From Schizochytrium sp. CCTCC M209059 (lineage: Eukaryota > Sar > Bigyra > Thraustochytrida > Thraustochytriidae), in the NCBI GenBank assembly GCA_000818945.1, contig KN805374.1, positions 177,609 to 241,608 of the forward strand: DNA of 64,000 nt, written 5' to 3'. Shown in pieces: positions 27,765-37,662 of this stretch; position 1 is the stretch's first letter, and each line of letters starts with the position of its first letter. The notes below the pieces were generated by a model. It was not told the origin of the DNA, searched no databases, and was given only the letters and a program-made list of their open reading frames with translations. Position numbers and translations under genes: made by a program.

Positions 27765-29712
27765 TGTAGCCTTCGTCGAGGGTATAAAAGGTTTCGGCAA
27801 GAATGAGCGCCATTTTGGCAGACTTCACGTCACCTTCAATGTAAACGGCATCAAGAAAGCCAATCATGAGCAGGACGAGTTGGTTGAGCGAGGCGAGCCG
27901 CGTCTGCTGGGCTCGAAGACGGTTCAGACCCAGAAGAAAGTCCCTTCGCACACTGCGCTTTTGAAAAGTTTCGCAAAGCTGACCAATGACTTCCGGAGAT
28001 GACTCCCTTCCTTGGCGTAAATCATTGACGAGGGCAGCAACGTTTGCATCAAGCTTCTCGGTCTCTTCGCATGGATTGCCATCTTTTTCGTCCTCTTGTT
28101 CCTTCTCAACTATGCTTGTTGTCGTGGACAAGTCTTGGGCATGTACTCCTGTTGCGGTCGATGGATCCGGATCTTCAAGCGAAGGCTCTGCCGCTTTCGC
28201 ACAAGTCTTGCCAGAGCTGCTCGATGCCGTGGGACGCAAAGACCCCTGACGTAGCAGCGCACTGGCAGGTTCCTTACCAGAGAGGACCGCGGCAATGAGC
28301 GTGCGATTGCAAAAGGCGCGAACGTCCGAGGCAGCCTCCACAGTCTGTAGTGAGGCTTGTGCACTGTGAGAAGCGTCGCTTCCAGCATCAGCGAGCTCGA
28401 GCTGAGTGTCGAGGAGCACTCGTGCGATATACGTGAGCACCTCAATACGAAGCTGCTCGATAATCTGAAGCTCACGGCACGATCGCTGATGCGCCGCCTT
28501 GAAGGCGCCATGAGCAGCTTCGAGACGCTGCTGCGCACGTAAAATCTCCCCGACACTCCCGCCGTACTCTTCCTCTTCTCTCCGCTCTTGCTCGAGGGAG
28601 ATTTGAGCGTCAACAACGAGGCGCTCGTAGTGCGCTCGTTGCGAAACGTAATGCTTGCAGAGTGACTTGTGAGCAGCTCGCAGCGCCGCAAGTGGTGCCA
28701 TGGCATGATCCTTGACCCGCTGTGTAAGCACGGTAGCTCTTTCGGCCCATTTGATCTGTGCGTCATCCCAAGCGTCGAGAAAGAACAAAAAGGTTTCAAG
28801 CTCTGGGCGCGGTCCAGGCCCGTGCGTTTGGCGCTGGCGCTGCGATCCAATGAGAAGAGAGATTTCGTGCAAAGATGACTGAAGACGCTGAGCACGCTCT
28901 TCAAGTGCGTCAAAGGTGGCATTTGCAGCCTTGGTAACGCGATGCTCAATTTTGGCAAACGGGAGCTGCTCGAATCGGACCTGAAGTAGGTGACGCTGCA
29001 TGTACGTTTCATTCGCGTCTTGGGTGCGCGCCAATGCGACGAGGTTGCGCAGTTCGCGTTTGTCCTTTTCGACTTGGCGCAGGTCGTTGACGCCGTTACT
29101 GAGAATGCTCATGAAGCTGGACACGAGTCGCGCGCCGGCTCCGCGTGGGCTCGCGCTCGATTTGCCAAAGCCAGTGGACGGAGGCGCGTCTTCGCCAGCT
29201 GAATTTGTTGAGACCTCTTTTTGCGCCGCATCGTCTGCGAGGAATTCGATGCGCTCGCGCACGGCCTGAAGCGCTCCGCCACGGAGTTCTGAGTAGACAT
29301 TCTCCAGAGTTCTCAGCGTTAGCGACTCGTTGGTCGAGTCACCGGCGGCGCGAAAGGCTTCTGCGGCGAGTTCGAGTTTAGCGGCCGCTTTGCCGCGTTC
29401 GCCTTCGCAAGCCAGTACTTGGGCTTGTTGGCTCAGGACGCGTCCCACCTCGCGCCCGTCTGCATGCATACATGCATACAATAAAGGGGTTGTATCTTGT
29501 CTTTGTTAGCTTTCCATGCTTCATTGTCATTGTCTTTATCAGAAAGGACGACGGGGCCGACAGGGCGCCTGCGCGGGGATTGGCGTACGCAAGTCGCGGC
29601 ATCTGCTCTCTACGCCTCGTCGCATCTCGCATCAGCTCGCCTCCATCAGCTCAGCTCAGCACGTACCGTTGCTATCCTCCGCGGCGCGCAGCGCGTCTTC
29701 AAGCGCGTCCAT
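27199..29712 (-). CDS. TPR-like / BAR-like / SBF2-domain protein with polyQ tract
   Basis: Two exons: 29712-29667 (MDALEDALRAAEDSN) and 29459-27199, joined over a 207-nt intron (GTACGT...GCAG) in matching phase, giving 768 residues. The short first exon completes a helical MIT/TPR-like hairpin (LSQQAQVLACEGERGKAAAK). Residues about 115-380 are long amphipathic helices resembling an AH/BAR-type module. After an acidic linker, FLLGLNRLRAQQTRLASLNQ and the following VYIEGDVKSAKMALILAETFY match the SBF2 domain found C-terminally in DENN/MTMR5-13 and KIAA0513-like proteins, here interrupted by 31 glutamines before the WKSPHFWEETFF segment. Inferred role: membrane trafficking or Rab-linked scaffold. 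Domain assignments are by pattern; the intron is supported by phase and splice consensus. Confidence 0.7.
27670..27762 (-). repeat. CAG/CAA tract encoding 31 glutamines
   Basis: In-frame run of CAG with interspersed CAA codons within the SBF2-domain region of the gene. The CAA interruptions suggest it is maintained as coding sequence. Confidence 0.95.
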
Positions 29713-31320
29713 AATGTGCCGGTCGCCCGCTCAAACTCCTCAAACTCTTTCCGCGCGCGTGGCCGTAAGAAACGCGTGCGCGCGTGCAGCCAGACGCGGG
29801 CGAGACAAGGAGCGGCCGCTCGCAACGGGCCGCTCTCCGGGCTCGCGTCTGGTCGGTCGGTCGGTCGGTCGGTCGGTCGGTCGGTCGCGTGTCGTGGACA
29901 GACGGACTCTTGGTTCTTTTCGTATCTGTGCCGTCGTCAACCTTGCAACCTTGATAGGCCAGCCTACCAGAAGCTAGGCCTAGTCGTCCCTTCAAGTTGC
30001 TGTCCACAAGACGCGGCCAACGATGCGTCGAAGAAAGGGGGCGCGCGTGCATGAAATCTCGTCCTCGTTTCCTCGTCTCGGGTGGTGGTATTCTACGTAG
30101 GCCGAATAGCATGTTTGAGCGGGCATGGCGAGTGCCAGTAGAGATGAGGATAGTAGGCAAAGTTCAAGTTTTGCGCGAGCTCGCGCGTTCTGGGAGCTCC
30201 TGTTCATCCTCGCCCCCTCGCAGTCCCTGTCCCTGTCGCTGTCGCTCGCTCTTTTTCTGCGTCGAAGCTTTTGCTCGCTCCCCTTCGCTCTCGTTTACGT
30301 TACGCCTTTCTTGCCGAGCCCAACCTGCGCCAGCTGCAGCAAGGTACAGTATACGTACACTCGGCTGACAGAGCGCAATGCCATGAATGGCCGCCCCGCC
30401 CGCCCGCCCGCCTTGCGGCTTCTCAGGAAGAGACAGCATATCGAGGCGCCCGTGCAGCCGCTGCCGCTCTCGGCGGGCCTCTCGGCGGTGCAGCCCCTTT
30501 CCGCGGCGTACGCGGTCGCCCTCGCGTCCGCCCTCCCGCGCCCTTCGCCGCGCGTTCTCGCCGGCGTGCGCAGGCCTGGCCCGCGCGAGGCTCACGCGTT
30601 CGCGCGAGGCGCAGCGGACCGCGCCGCCTCCGCCTCTCTTCACTTCCGCGCGCTCTCTTCCTCTTCCGCGCCTCTGCGAGCAACTCCGAGGTGAATCTCA
30701 CAAGGCTCCCGTCCGCGAGCGAGACGTCTCGCAGCGGCCGCGGCGGCGGAGCGGCCCGCTCGCTGCGCCAAGCTCGCAGCCGCGGCGGAGGAGACCTAGA
30801 CGCCTCCGGCTTCATCAGCGGCGGCGGCGGCGCGGCATGCAGCTGCAGCCGCGGCCGCACCGCGCGCAAGCCTGACAACGAGCCTGCGCCTGCCGGTCTC
30901 GCGGTCCCACACACACCCACACACGCGCACTCACACCGCGGCACGCACCACACACAGTTCCCGCCGCCCTTCTTTTGCCGGCACACAGCGGCGGTCTTCG
31001 CGCGGCCGCTTGCGTGCCTGGTGCCCTGCCGCTCATCCTCCTTTTCGTCTTCCTCTTCTCTTCCTCTTCTTCTTCTTCTTCTTCTTCTTCTTCGCGCAGT
31101 GCGTGCAGGGCCTGAGCATCACCTGCGGCCGCCGCGCGAAGCTTTGGGCGCGCAGAGCCGGAGCGGCGCGCGGGGGCGTGGCGTGTCCGAGGTCGCTGCG
31201 AAGCAAACACCAAATCGAAAACGCGTGCAGGAAAGGAATCCGGCCCAGCACAGCAGATCAAGAGCAACAGCAGCGCAGCAGCAGCACGGCAGACGCGAGC
31301 ACGCAAGAACAAGGAGAAAA
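29713..31320. other. Divergent GC-rich intergenic region
   Basis: Between the SBF2-protein start (-) and the LEA-like start (+). Holds (GGTC)n at about 29851-29887, TAGGCCTA at 29975-29982 and CT-rich runs at 31045-31095. An interrupted CAG-rich stretch (about 31262-31290) falls in the LEA gene leader. Long Arg/Ala open frames here are a consequence of GC content. Confidence 0.55.
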
Positions 31321-32292
31321 ATGATGATGCGGCAAGCGGCACTTATGCGCGGCCTTCGCAGCCTCGCGACGACGCAGACGGCGCGGCCTCTGGCGACGAC
31401 GCAGACCGCGACGACGCAGACCGCCTGGCGTGCGTTTTCGAGCGCGGCGAACCGCGGCGGAGACAACACCAAGAGCACCTTGGTCCCTGACTCGGAGCGC
31501 GAGGGCGTGTCCAAGAGCGAGGCCATCGACGACGCCAAGGGCGCAGCCCATCACAATGCTACCGGCAGCCGCTTCGCGCATAACGCCGCGGCGCAGCAGC
31601 ACCAGGTGCCCGAGGGCGAGAGTGGAAACACCTACGCCGACGAGGCCTTCAAGGCTGAGCGCGAGGCGCACAGCCAGGCTGAGAGCGCTGCTCGCGAGGC
31701 TGAGGGATTCGCCAAGGACAAGTTTGCCGAGGCCGAGGACAAGGCTGGCGAGCTCAAGGGCAAGGCCGAGGAGCTCAAGAGCGAGGCCGAGAGCAAGGCC
31801 CAGGAGCTCAAGGGCGAGGCCGGATCCGTGACCGATAAGGCCTCCGAGGTGGCTCACGACGTCAAGGAGGGCGTGCAGAACATCACGCACGACCTTAAGC
31901 GCGATGCCCCGGACGTCGAGGACCTCAAGACCATTGCTGAGAACACCAAGGAGGCTATTAAGGCCAAGACCAAGGAGGTCGTTGGCGAGGACTCCAAGGT
32001 CGTCGAGGTGGCGCAGGACGTCAAGGAGGGCGTGCAAAACATCACGCACGACCTTAAGCGTGATGCCCCGGACACCGAGGATCTCAAGGTCATCGCTGAG
32101 AACACCAAGGAGGCCATCAAGTCCAAGGCTGAGGCCATCATGGGCAAGGCCAAGAGCGAGGTCGAGAACGCCACGGAGGCTGTGAAGAACACTGACGCCA
32201 GCGACGTCCGCAATGCCGCGGAGCAGGCCAAGAACAAGGCCGAGTCCAAGGCTCAGGACGCCAAGGAGACTGTCGAGAAGAAGATGAACTAA
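31321..32292 (+). CDS. Mitochondrial LEA-like (group 3 type) protein
   Basis: A 323-residue single exon starting at ATG 31321 (MMMRQAALMRGLRSL). The first 40 residues are Arg/Ser/Thr/Ala-rich without acids, end in WRAFSSAAN, and look like a mitochondrial presequence. The rest is hydrophilic, Ala/Lys/Glu/Asp-rich and free of Cys and Trp, with 11-residue-like amphipathic repeats (KAGELKGKAEELKSEAESKA) typical of group 3 LEA/COR-type proteins. It contains a near-perfect internal duplication of 53 residues (HDVKEGVQNITHDLKRDAP...), at DNA positions 31849-32007 and 32008-32166. Family role: disordered protein that folds into helices on drying or freezing and protects membranes and enzymes, here presumably in the mitochondrial matrix. 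Strong codon bias (GAG, AAG) suggests high expression. Confidence 0.85.
   Translation: MMMRQAALMRGLRSLATTQTARPLATTQTATTQTAWRAFSSAANRGGDNTKSTLVPDSEREGVSKSEAIDDAKGAAHHNATGSRFAHNAAAQQHQVPEGESGNTYADEAFKAEREAHSQAESAAREAEGFAKDKFAEAEDKAGELKGKAEELKSEAESKAQELKGEAGSVTDKASEVAHDVKEGVQNITHDLKRDAPDVEDLKTIAENTKEAIKAKTKEVVGEDSKVVEVAQDVKEGVQNITHDLKRDAPDTEDLKVIAENTKEAIKSKAEAIMGKAKSEVENATEAVKNTDASDVRNAAEQAKNKAESKAQDAKETVEKKMN
31849..32166 (+). repeat. 159-bp tandem duplication inside the LEA-like gene
   Basis: Two in-frame units of 159 bp (53 codons), 31849-32007 and 32008-32166, nearly identical over the first 40 codons and diverging toward the end. Confidence 0.9.
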
Positions 32293-32562
32293 GGCGCGCA
32301 TCCAGGACAGGATCGCGTGAAAACCGACTCCCTGAAGCCAGGTTAATGTAGAATTTGATTTTTGATTTTTTGATCTTGATATACCAGCAGAACAGAACGC
32401 TACGATGTCGTTACGGTTACGGTCACGGTGTCGTTTGTGATTTCTTTTCCAATCTCTGACTCTTCAAGCCGCAGCAACCACAAACCACCCACCCCCAAGC
32501 TGTTGGGTTAACATTTTTACCATGCACAAGCGCGATGCATCAGCGTCGACCGTGCCGTCATC

Positions 32563-33096
32563 ATGGACAACTTTTCCAAGAAGTCTCCCATGCACGAGTG
32601 AGTTCTACGTTTGGGTCTAGGCCTACCTCCTTCGAACTCACGTATTGCGCCGGTTCGCCCTCGCTCTTCCACGCTAATCTAAAGGCACCGTAGTACGTAC
32701 TGTCGTAATACGACTTGGTACGGCATGGCATGCCAAGCAAGCAGGCACTGGCAAGCACTGGCAAGCACTGGCAAGCAAGCAAGCAAAGCTGAGGAGGCAA
32801 ACGCACTGGCAATCCACCGGCAGAGGACCGTCGGCGCGCAAATCAGGCCACGGAGGTTAGAGGTGCGCGACGCTCAAGCAGCTACAACCGACGCGGGAAG
32901 GATGCTCGCGGGGCGATGGCGTGATGCGGTTATCCTTGGCGCTCCGGCCTTGGCTTGTGGTCTGCTTTACATGAAAAAGCAGGACGAAAAGCACCTTGCG
33001 CCTCTTCGAGAGCAGCGGGAAAAGCAGCGCCAGCAGGAAGAGCGTAGAGAGCAGCGTCAGGTCGAGGAGGGGGGAAACGAATCGATCTCTTCATGA
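32563..33096 (+). CDS. Small single-pass membrane protein, two exons (proposed)
   Basis: Exon 1 (32563-32597, MDNFSKKSPMHE) ends at a GTGAGT donor. Exon 2 is proposed from 32847 (acceptor AATCAG) to the stop at 33096, keeping frame, for about 95 residues. An alternative in-frame acceptor, GGAG, lies eleven bases further on. The product has one hydrophobic helix (DAVILGAPALACGLLYM) followed by a strongly charged Lys/Arg/Glu/Gln coiled-coil-like tail. This is the look of small mitochondrial inner-membrane or ER accessory subunits, but I recognise no family. The intron carries a TAGGCCTA palindrome at 32618-32625. The gene model depends on the intron and would be settled by RNA data. Confidence 0.5.
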
Positions 33097-33507
33097 TCAT
33101 GAGCCCGCGTCGTGGACTGATCCCAGGGGACACGTTCAATCGACGGTGAGGGCAGCAATTCCATTTTCATTATACTGCACAACGAAACAGCCAAAGAAGA
33201 ATGCCGAGGCGGTGAGAGTGGTTTCATGCTTCGCTCGGATGGCCCTGGGCCTTGCTCGCGTAGACTTATTTGCCTGCACTGAGCTTCGTAGCACTCACAT
33301 CGAGGTTTGTGACTTCCCAGTTCAAAGCATCTCCTTCACTTCTCCTTCTTTCGAAGTCACGCCAAAGGCGGTTGCTGCACATTCAAATGTTTTTGAAACT
33401 CGCAGAAAACCTTGGATCACGCTATACCAGATCAAAAGCGACAGCATTGTTATAGATAAATAAACACATAGGCCGGATCTCATCTATTTCTCCAATTTCA
33501 AGTCGTC
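33097..33507. other. Convergent intergenic region
   Basis: Separates the small membrane protein gene (+) from the first lipocalin/ankyrin/UbiB gene (-). No gene seen. Confidence 0.5.
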
Positions 33508-36492
33508 TCACTTACATCCCTCTTCAAAGTAAACCTGCTCAGCACGAAGCTTGCGATCACTCTTAAAGAGAAGGCTCCACCCAAATTTTCTATGCACCAA
33601 AGCCTCCAGCTTGCTGTGATACTTGGTGCCAACGAGCGTCCCCAGTAGAACATCATACTCGGCAAGCAGGAAAGGAAGAAATACATCGCGCAAAGCACCC
33701 TCGCGCTGCAGAAGCGCAAGCGTGCTCCGAAAATGCATGATACCCATCTGCAAAATCGACCACGCTGACGTCACCCCGACGTCAAACTCCTTCAACACGC
33801 GCTCCAGATCCACCGAGAACTCCACAAAGTCCCAACCCCCAAACTCGCCAAAGTGAGCCCCAAACACCGGGCCCAGAGATACCAAACACCGGATACGAAC
33901 GTCCTCATCCGATAGCCTTCCATCCACGTCTGCCACAAAGTTTTCCGCAAAGATCTCTGCTGCAAACACAAACTCATTCGACACACTCGCAAGATGAAAC
34001 GCCACCAGCGCCACGCGCTCAGACTCCGTCAGCTCGCCCACGAGACCAAAGTCCAGCAACACGATTCGCCCGTCCTCTGGACGGACCATGATGTTGCCCG
34101 GATGCATGTCGCAGTGCAGCAGACCGTCCATCATCACGCTGCGATAGAAGATGCGGCCCACACGCGCCAGCATCACCTTCACGGGGACGCTCGGCTTCGC
34201 CAGAAAGTCTTGCAGTGACACACAGTCATCAATCAGGTCCATTACCAGTATGTTCTCCATTGTGAACAAAGAATACGCCTGCGGAAAGTCCGGAACATGA
34301 CAGCGGTCTTCCTGTCGGACACGGTGACGCAACGCCTCGCGCTGCATCGCCTGCATGCTCGCGGCCTCCAGATTAAGGTCCGTCTGCTGCCGAAACATCA
34401 TCGTCACATGCTCCACGCGGAGCCGCGCCACCTTGCTGCGACCAAAGACGCCTAGACGACTCAGCGTGCGCAGCAAAAAGAGGTACCGATCGAGCCCCTT
34501 GCGCATGCTGCGCTTGACAATCTTGACAGCTACCGGCTCCCCGCTGCTTGCAAGATGTGCTCGGTGGACCTGCGCCACAGTGCCCACGGCCAGGGGACGC
34601 ATGTCGAAAGACGCGAAGAGGTGGCTGCGGTCCTCGCCGTAACACCTGCATAAAGCGGCCTCCACCTCCTGTGGCGACATCGGCGGAGCACGACTTTGCA
34701 AAAAGGCAAGCCGGTCTGCCACGGCTTGCGGAATGAGGTCCACGCGACCCGAGAGTAGCTGTGCGAACTTGGTCACAACAGGCGAGTCGACCGTGAGGAC
34801 GATGAGCAATGCACAGTCGCCGCTAAACGTCTGTGCCGCGCGTTGACGTGCCTCCAGGGGCACCCATATTCGCGCACGTATAAGAAGATGCCCTGCTGTT
34901 TGGAAGATGCACCAGTAAAAGAACCCGACACCGAGGAGCACAATGGCAAGTCCTAGAGCATCCACAAACTTTAGAAAGTAATGCATCAAGCCAGAACACG
35001 CGCGTACCAAAACCCAGAGCAGCATCCCCGCTGCGCGCTTCAAATCTGTGTCCAGAGGAATAGGCCTTGTCGCCGTGACTGACGCCCGTTGAAAGCGAGT
35101 CTCGGTGCGCCAAAAGTACCTTTCAACATATTTCGCGAGGTCGGGATGCGCTTTAAGCCTCGGCGCAAGGTCCGTCCTGGCAGCTTTGAGGACTTGTGAA
35201 GGGGACCTTCCCTGTTTGTCCTCATGCATGTACACGGAAGGATCGAGGTGAAGTAGGATACGGATCGTCTCGTCGTATCGCTCAAGCGAGTGCGGCTTGT
35301 GGCTGTAAAAGCCGTCACCCTCTTCGAGGTCGTAGACGCATGATGTGCCATCCTCCCATGAGATGCGCTCTTCGACATGCCGGATCATCCCCAGAACAGC
35401 GAGCATCAGCGGTGTCTCCCCGCGAATCGAGTTTGCAAGCGAGTTCGCGCTCCACTCCAAGAAATACTCCACAAGCTCGGTATACCCATTGTATGCTGCG
35501 TAATGCAATCCGGACCATAGAGTTTTTGGATCGCGCGCCACAGTCCACAGGAACTCGCGGTCCACAAAATCAGCCACAAAACGTTGGTTGCCTCGCACGC
35601 AGCCATCGAAGAACTTATCAAATGCGTGAGAAACGAGGTCGGGGTGCTTGCGATTGCGGAAGATACCCGGATTGACGGAGTGAGCAAAAATGCTCCTCTT
35701 GCGCTCCGTAGAATGATCCAGAACATGGCGCTCGACATTGCCTCTTTGGCCGACACTCCTTGCATCTTTTGTAGGGACTTGCAAAAAGTGATGTAGCCTT
35801 TTGGCAATCAACATCTCGCTTGATGTGAGGACGCCGAAGCGACGAATCGTAGAGTGGCTAGAGAGAGAGGGTTTCTGAGGTGCCTGCACGATAGACTTAA
35901 GTTTTTTAAGAGAGAAGCCACGTTTGACAAGGTGTTCGAGAACTGGAATCATTTGTCTTCTCGTGGGCCGTGGATCTTTGGAAAGGACGTACACGACATT
36001 TGGGTCTGCGCTATTCCCCCAGACTAAGATATCTTCCGTCGCACTAACGTGTAAAATTTCCACATTAATACCCAGGATCAATCTTCCCGAGAGGAGCGAG
36101 ACTCTTATTTTACACGCATAATTTGAAATAGGAGAAAATGTCCCACACATCGTTTGATGCGCTTTCCCAGGTTCCACTGTGTTCGCAGAAATTGAGGCAA
36201 AGTCCAGGTCTTGCTGGCCTGTGTGTGTAATCTGCAAGCTCAAGTTGCTTCCACTGGAGTCTGAGTTCAGAGAGGAGCGAAAAAGCTGATCTGCAACGCT
36301 GTGAATACCAGCGATCTCGTACCACTGTCCATGCAATCGCTCGCGAATGACTTTGGTGTCTCCTTTTTCCTCCGGGAAAGGCTTTGTGCGGAAGATCAAA
36401 ATCCCGACGGAGGTTAAACTTGCTGCCGCCCAAACTGCGCCCTCAAGCACATATAGCAGCCAGCAGAGACGCTCAGAGTCTGCGACTATCAT
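33508..36492 (-). CDS. Lipocalin-ankyrin-UbiB (ABC1/ADCK-type) kinase fusion, copy 1
   Basis: A 994-residue single exon from ATG 36492. An in-frame ATG at 36555 would add 21 residues encoded by a GGCA microsatellite, so I prefer the inner start, which also lines up with copies 2 and 3. Order: membrane helix (11-34); Blc-type lipocalin, about 50-205, with the GxW motif HGQWYEIAG (54-62) and the terminal VYVLSKDPRPTRRQMIPVL; ankyrin units near 322-370 (LWSGLHYAAYNGYTELVEYF, RGETPLMLAVLG); conserved SHKPHSLERY (397-406); membrane region 488-540; UbiB kinase to the end. Kinase landmarks are KFAQ at 575-578 (family KxGQ), loop AVGT 635-638, K657, DLNLEA 705-710, catalytic HCDMHPGN 793-800 and DFG 814-816. 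Family role: atypical ATPase/kinases of mitochondria and plastids acting on isoprenoid quinone metabolism. This architecture is unknown to me. Confidence 0.88.
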   Translation of the reverse strand: MIVADSERLCWLLYVLEGAVWAAASLTSVGILIFRTKPFPEEKGDTKVIRERLHGQWYEIAGIHSVADQLFRSSLNSDSSGSNLSLQITHTGQQDLDFASISANTVEPGKAHQTMCGTFSPISNYACKIRVSLLSGRLILGINVEILHVSATEDILVWGNSADPNVVYVLSKDPRPTRRQMIPVLEHLVKRGFSLKKLKSIVQAPQKPSLSSHSTIRRFGVLTSSEMLIAKRLHHFLQVPTKDARSVGQRGNVERHVLDHSTERKRSIFAHSVNPGIFRNRKHPDLVSHAFDKFFDGCVRGNQRFVADFVDREFLWTVARDPKTLWSGLHYAAYNGYTELVEYFLEWSANSLANSIRGETPLMLAVLGMIRHVEERISWEDGTSCVYDLEEGDGFYSHKPHSLERYDETIRILLHLDPSVYMHEDKQGRSPSQVLKAARTDLAPRLKAHPDLAKYVERYFWRTETRFQRASVTATRPIPLDTDLKRAAGMLLWVLVRACSGLMHYFLKFVDALGLAIVLLGVGFFYWCIFQTAGHLLIRARIWVPLEARQRAAQTFSGDCALLIVLTVDSPVVTKFAQLLSGRVDLIPQAVADRLAFLQSRAPPMSPQEVEAALCRCYGEDRSHLFASFDMRPLAVGTVAQVHRAHLASSGEPVAVKIVKRSMRKGLDRYLFLLRTLSRLGVFGRSKVARLRVEHVTMMFRQQTDLNLEAASMQAMQREALRHRVRQEDRCHVPDFPQAYSLFTMENILVMDLIDDCVSLQDFLAKPSVPVKVMLARVGRIFYRSVMMDGLLHCDMHPGNIMVRPEDGRIVLLDFGLVGELTESERVALVAFHLASVSNEFVFAAEIFAENFVADVDGRLSDEDVRIRCLVSLGPVFGAHFGEFGGWDFVEFSVDLERVLKEFDVGVTSAWSILQMGIMHFRSTLALLQREGALRDVFLPFLLAEYDVLLGTLVGTKYHSKLEALVHRKFGWSLLFKSDRKLRAEQVYFEEGCK
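33600..34950 (-). repeat. Near-identical tract shared with 37731-39081
   Basis: About 1350 bp in the kinase half of copy 1 that matches copy 2 with an offset of 4131. I see only three substitutions, two of them close to the left (3') end and one at 34929. Third-codon positions are unchanged. Identity collapses abruptly past 34950 and fades before 33600. Confidence 0.9.
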
Positions 36493-37662
36493 ATTTTGAC
36501 TCGACAGGACTTCGGAGACAGGCAGGCAGATAGGCAGGCAGACAGGCAGGCTCATACCAGCCCAGATTCGGGTTGATCAGTACGAACCTAATCCGCGCTT
36601 TCTTACCGGCCTCGCAAGCAGGCACGGCAAAATTTTGTTTCTTTTTATAGAAACGGCACAATGCGAACTTTGTCGTCAACGTGTCCTTCTCACCGTCGCT
36701 GCCTTGCCAGACTCGCAAGAGGACCGACCTGGCCCTGTAGCTGCTTTCTCGTGCAAAGCGGTCAAGTTAGGTTGTACCGCGCGACAAGGCCGGATCTTGC
36801 GCCACGACGAGCCCAACGTTTGCTCACTCTTTACACTTGAGCTTGCGCTTTCTTGCTCGCTTGTCAGCCGCCCTTGCGCCCGCGACAAGAGACCCGCGCG
36901 CACGTAGCAGCGGCGTGGCTTCACAACGCCGGGCACGCTCGGCGCGCACGCACGCTCGCGTGGTACGCGTTGGTTGCTCTTGCCGTGTACCAGGTTTACC
37001 TTGGCCCCGCTGCGTGCGCATCGATTCAATCAAATAGGACCCAAGGTATCAACCTCTCGCGCTCGCGGGGATCAAGAGAGGACTCTCGCAGCCATGGGCA
37101 ACTCGCCCCTCGACTATCGCCACTCTACTCTTATCCGAGCACGAACACCGTGACGTGCAAGCGTCTCACCAGCTAAATAAAAGCAATCGCCGTTATGCAC
37201 AAGAATATCGAAGAAAGCGAAAGCTAGCAGCAGCGTCTCAAGGGGCCTCGCCGCTTCCCCCCGATTTATACCAAAGCTTTCGCCTCGACCTGCACAGACT
37301 GCACTCAAGTACCTCAGTTTTAATGCAGGCAAGGGCCTCGCTCACAAAGTCTCTGAGTCCACAGGCGAAGATGTAGGACTACTTGGTCTGAGCTTACGAG
37401 CGTAGAACATTCGATGCATCGTCGTGGAATGATTTCTCACTCACTTTACAAATCTCGCGAGATGTCTCACTTCCTGATGTACACGACCAGCGTGACTGTA
37501 CGACTAACGCAAAAATAAATATCACAAGGACAAACATGATCTTTAGCATAAAATTCTGTCTGAAATTGCATGCAAAAAGCATTGAATAAATAAAATGCAA
37601 GTAAACCACCGACCACAGGTCTCTCATGTGGAAACAAGACGATTTAACCACAGTCTCCGACG
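36493..37662. other. Spacer between fusion copies 1 and 2
   Basis: Upstream region of copy 1 and downstream of copy 2. A GGCA tetranucleotide run lies at about 36516-36550. No supported gene. Confidence 0.5.

Noticed and set aside
30271..31320. 350-codon open extension upstream of the LEA-like protein
   Set aside because: No ATG that makes sense, extreme Arg/Ser/Pro composition from GC-rich DNA, and the presequence-like start at 31321 fits better.
33994..34736. Plus-strand frames inside the fusion kinase genes that are identical between copies 1 and 2
   Set aside because: They are mirror frames of the kinase coding sequence; their identity only reflects the conserved DNA tract.
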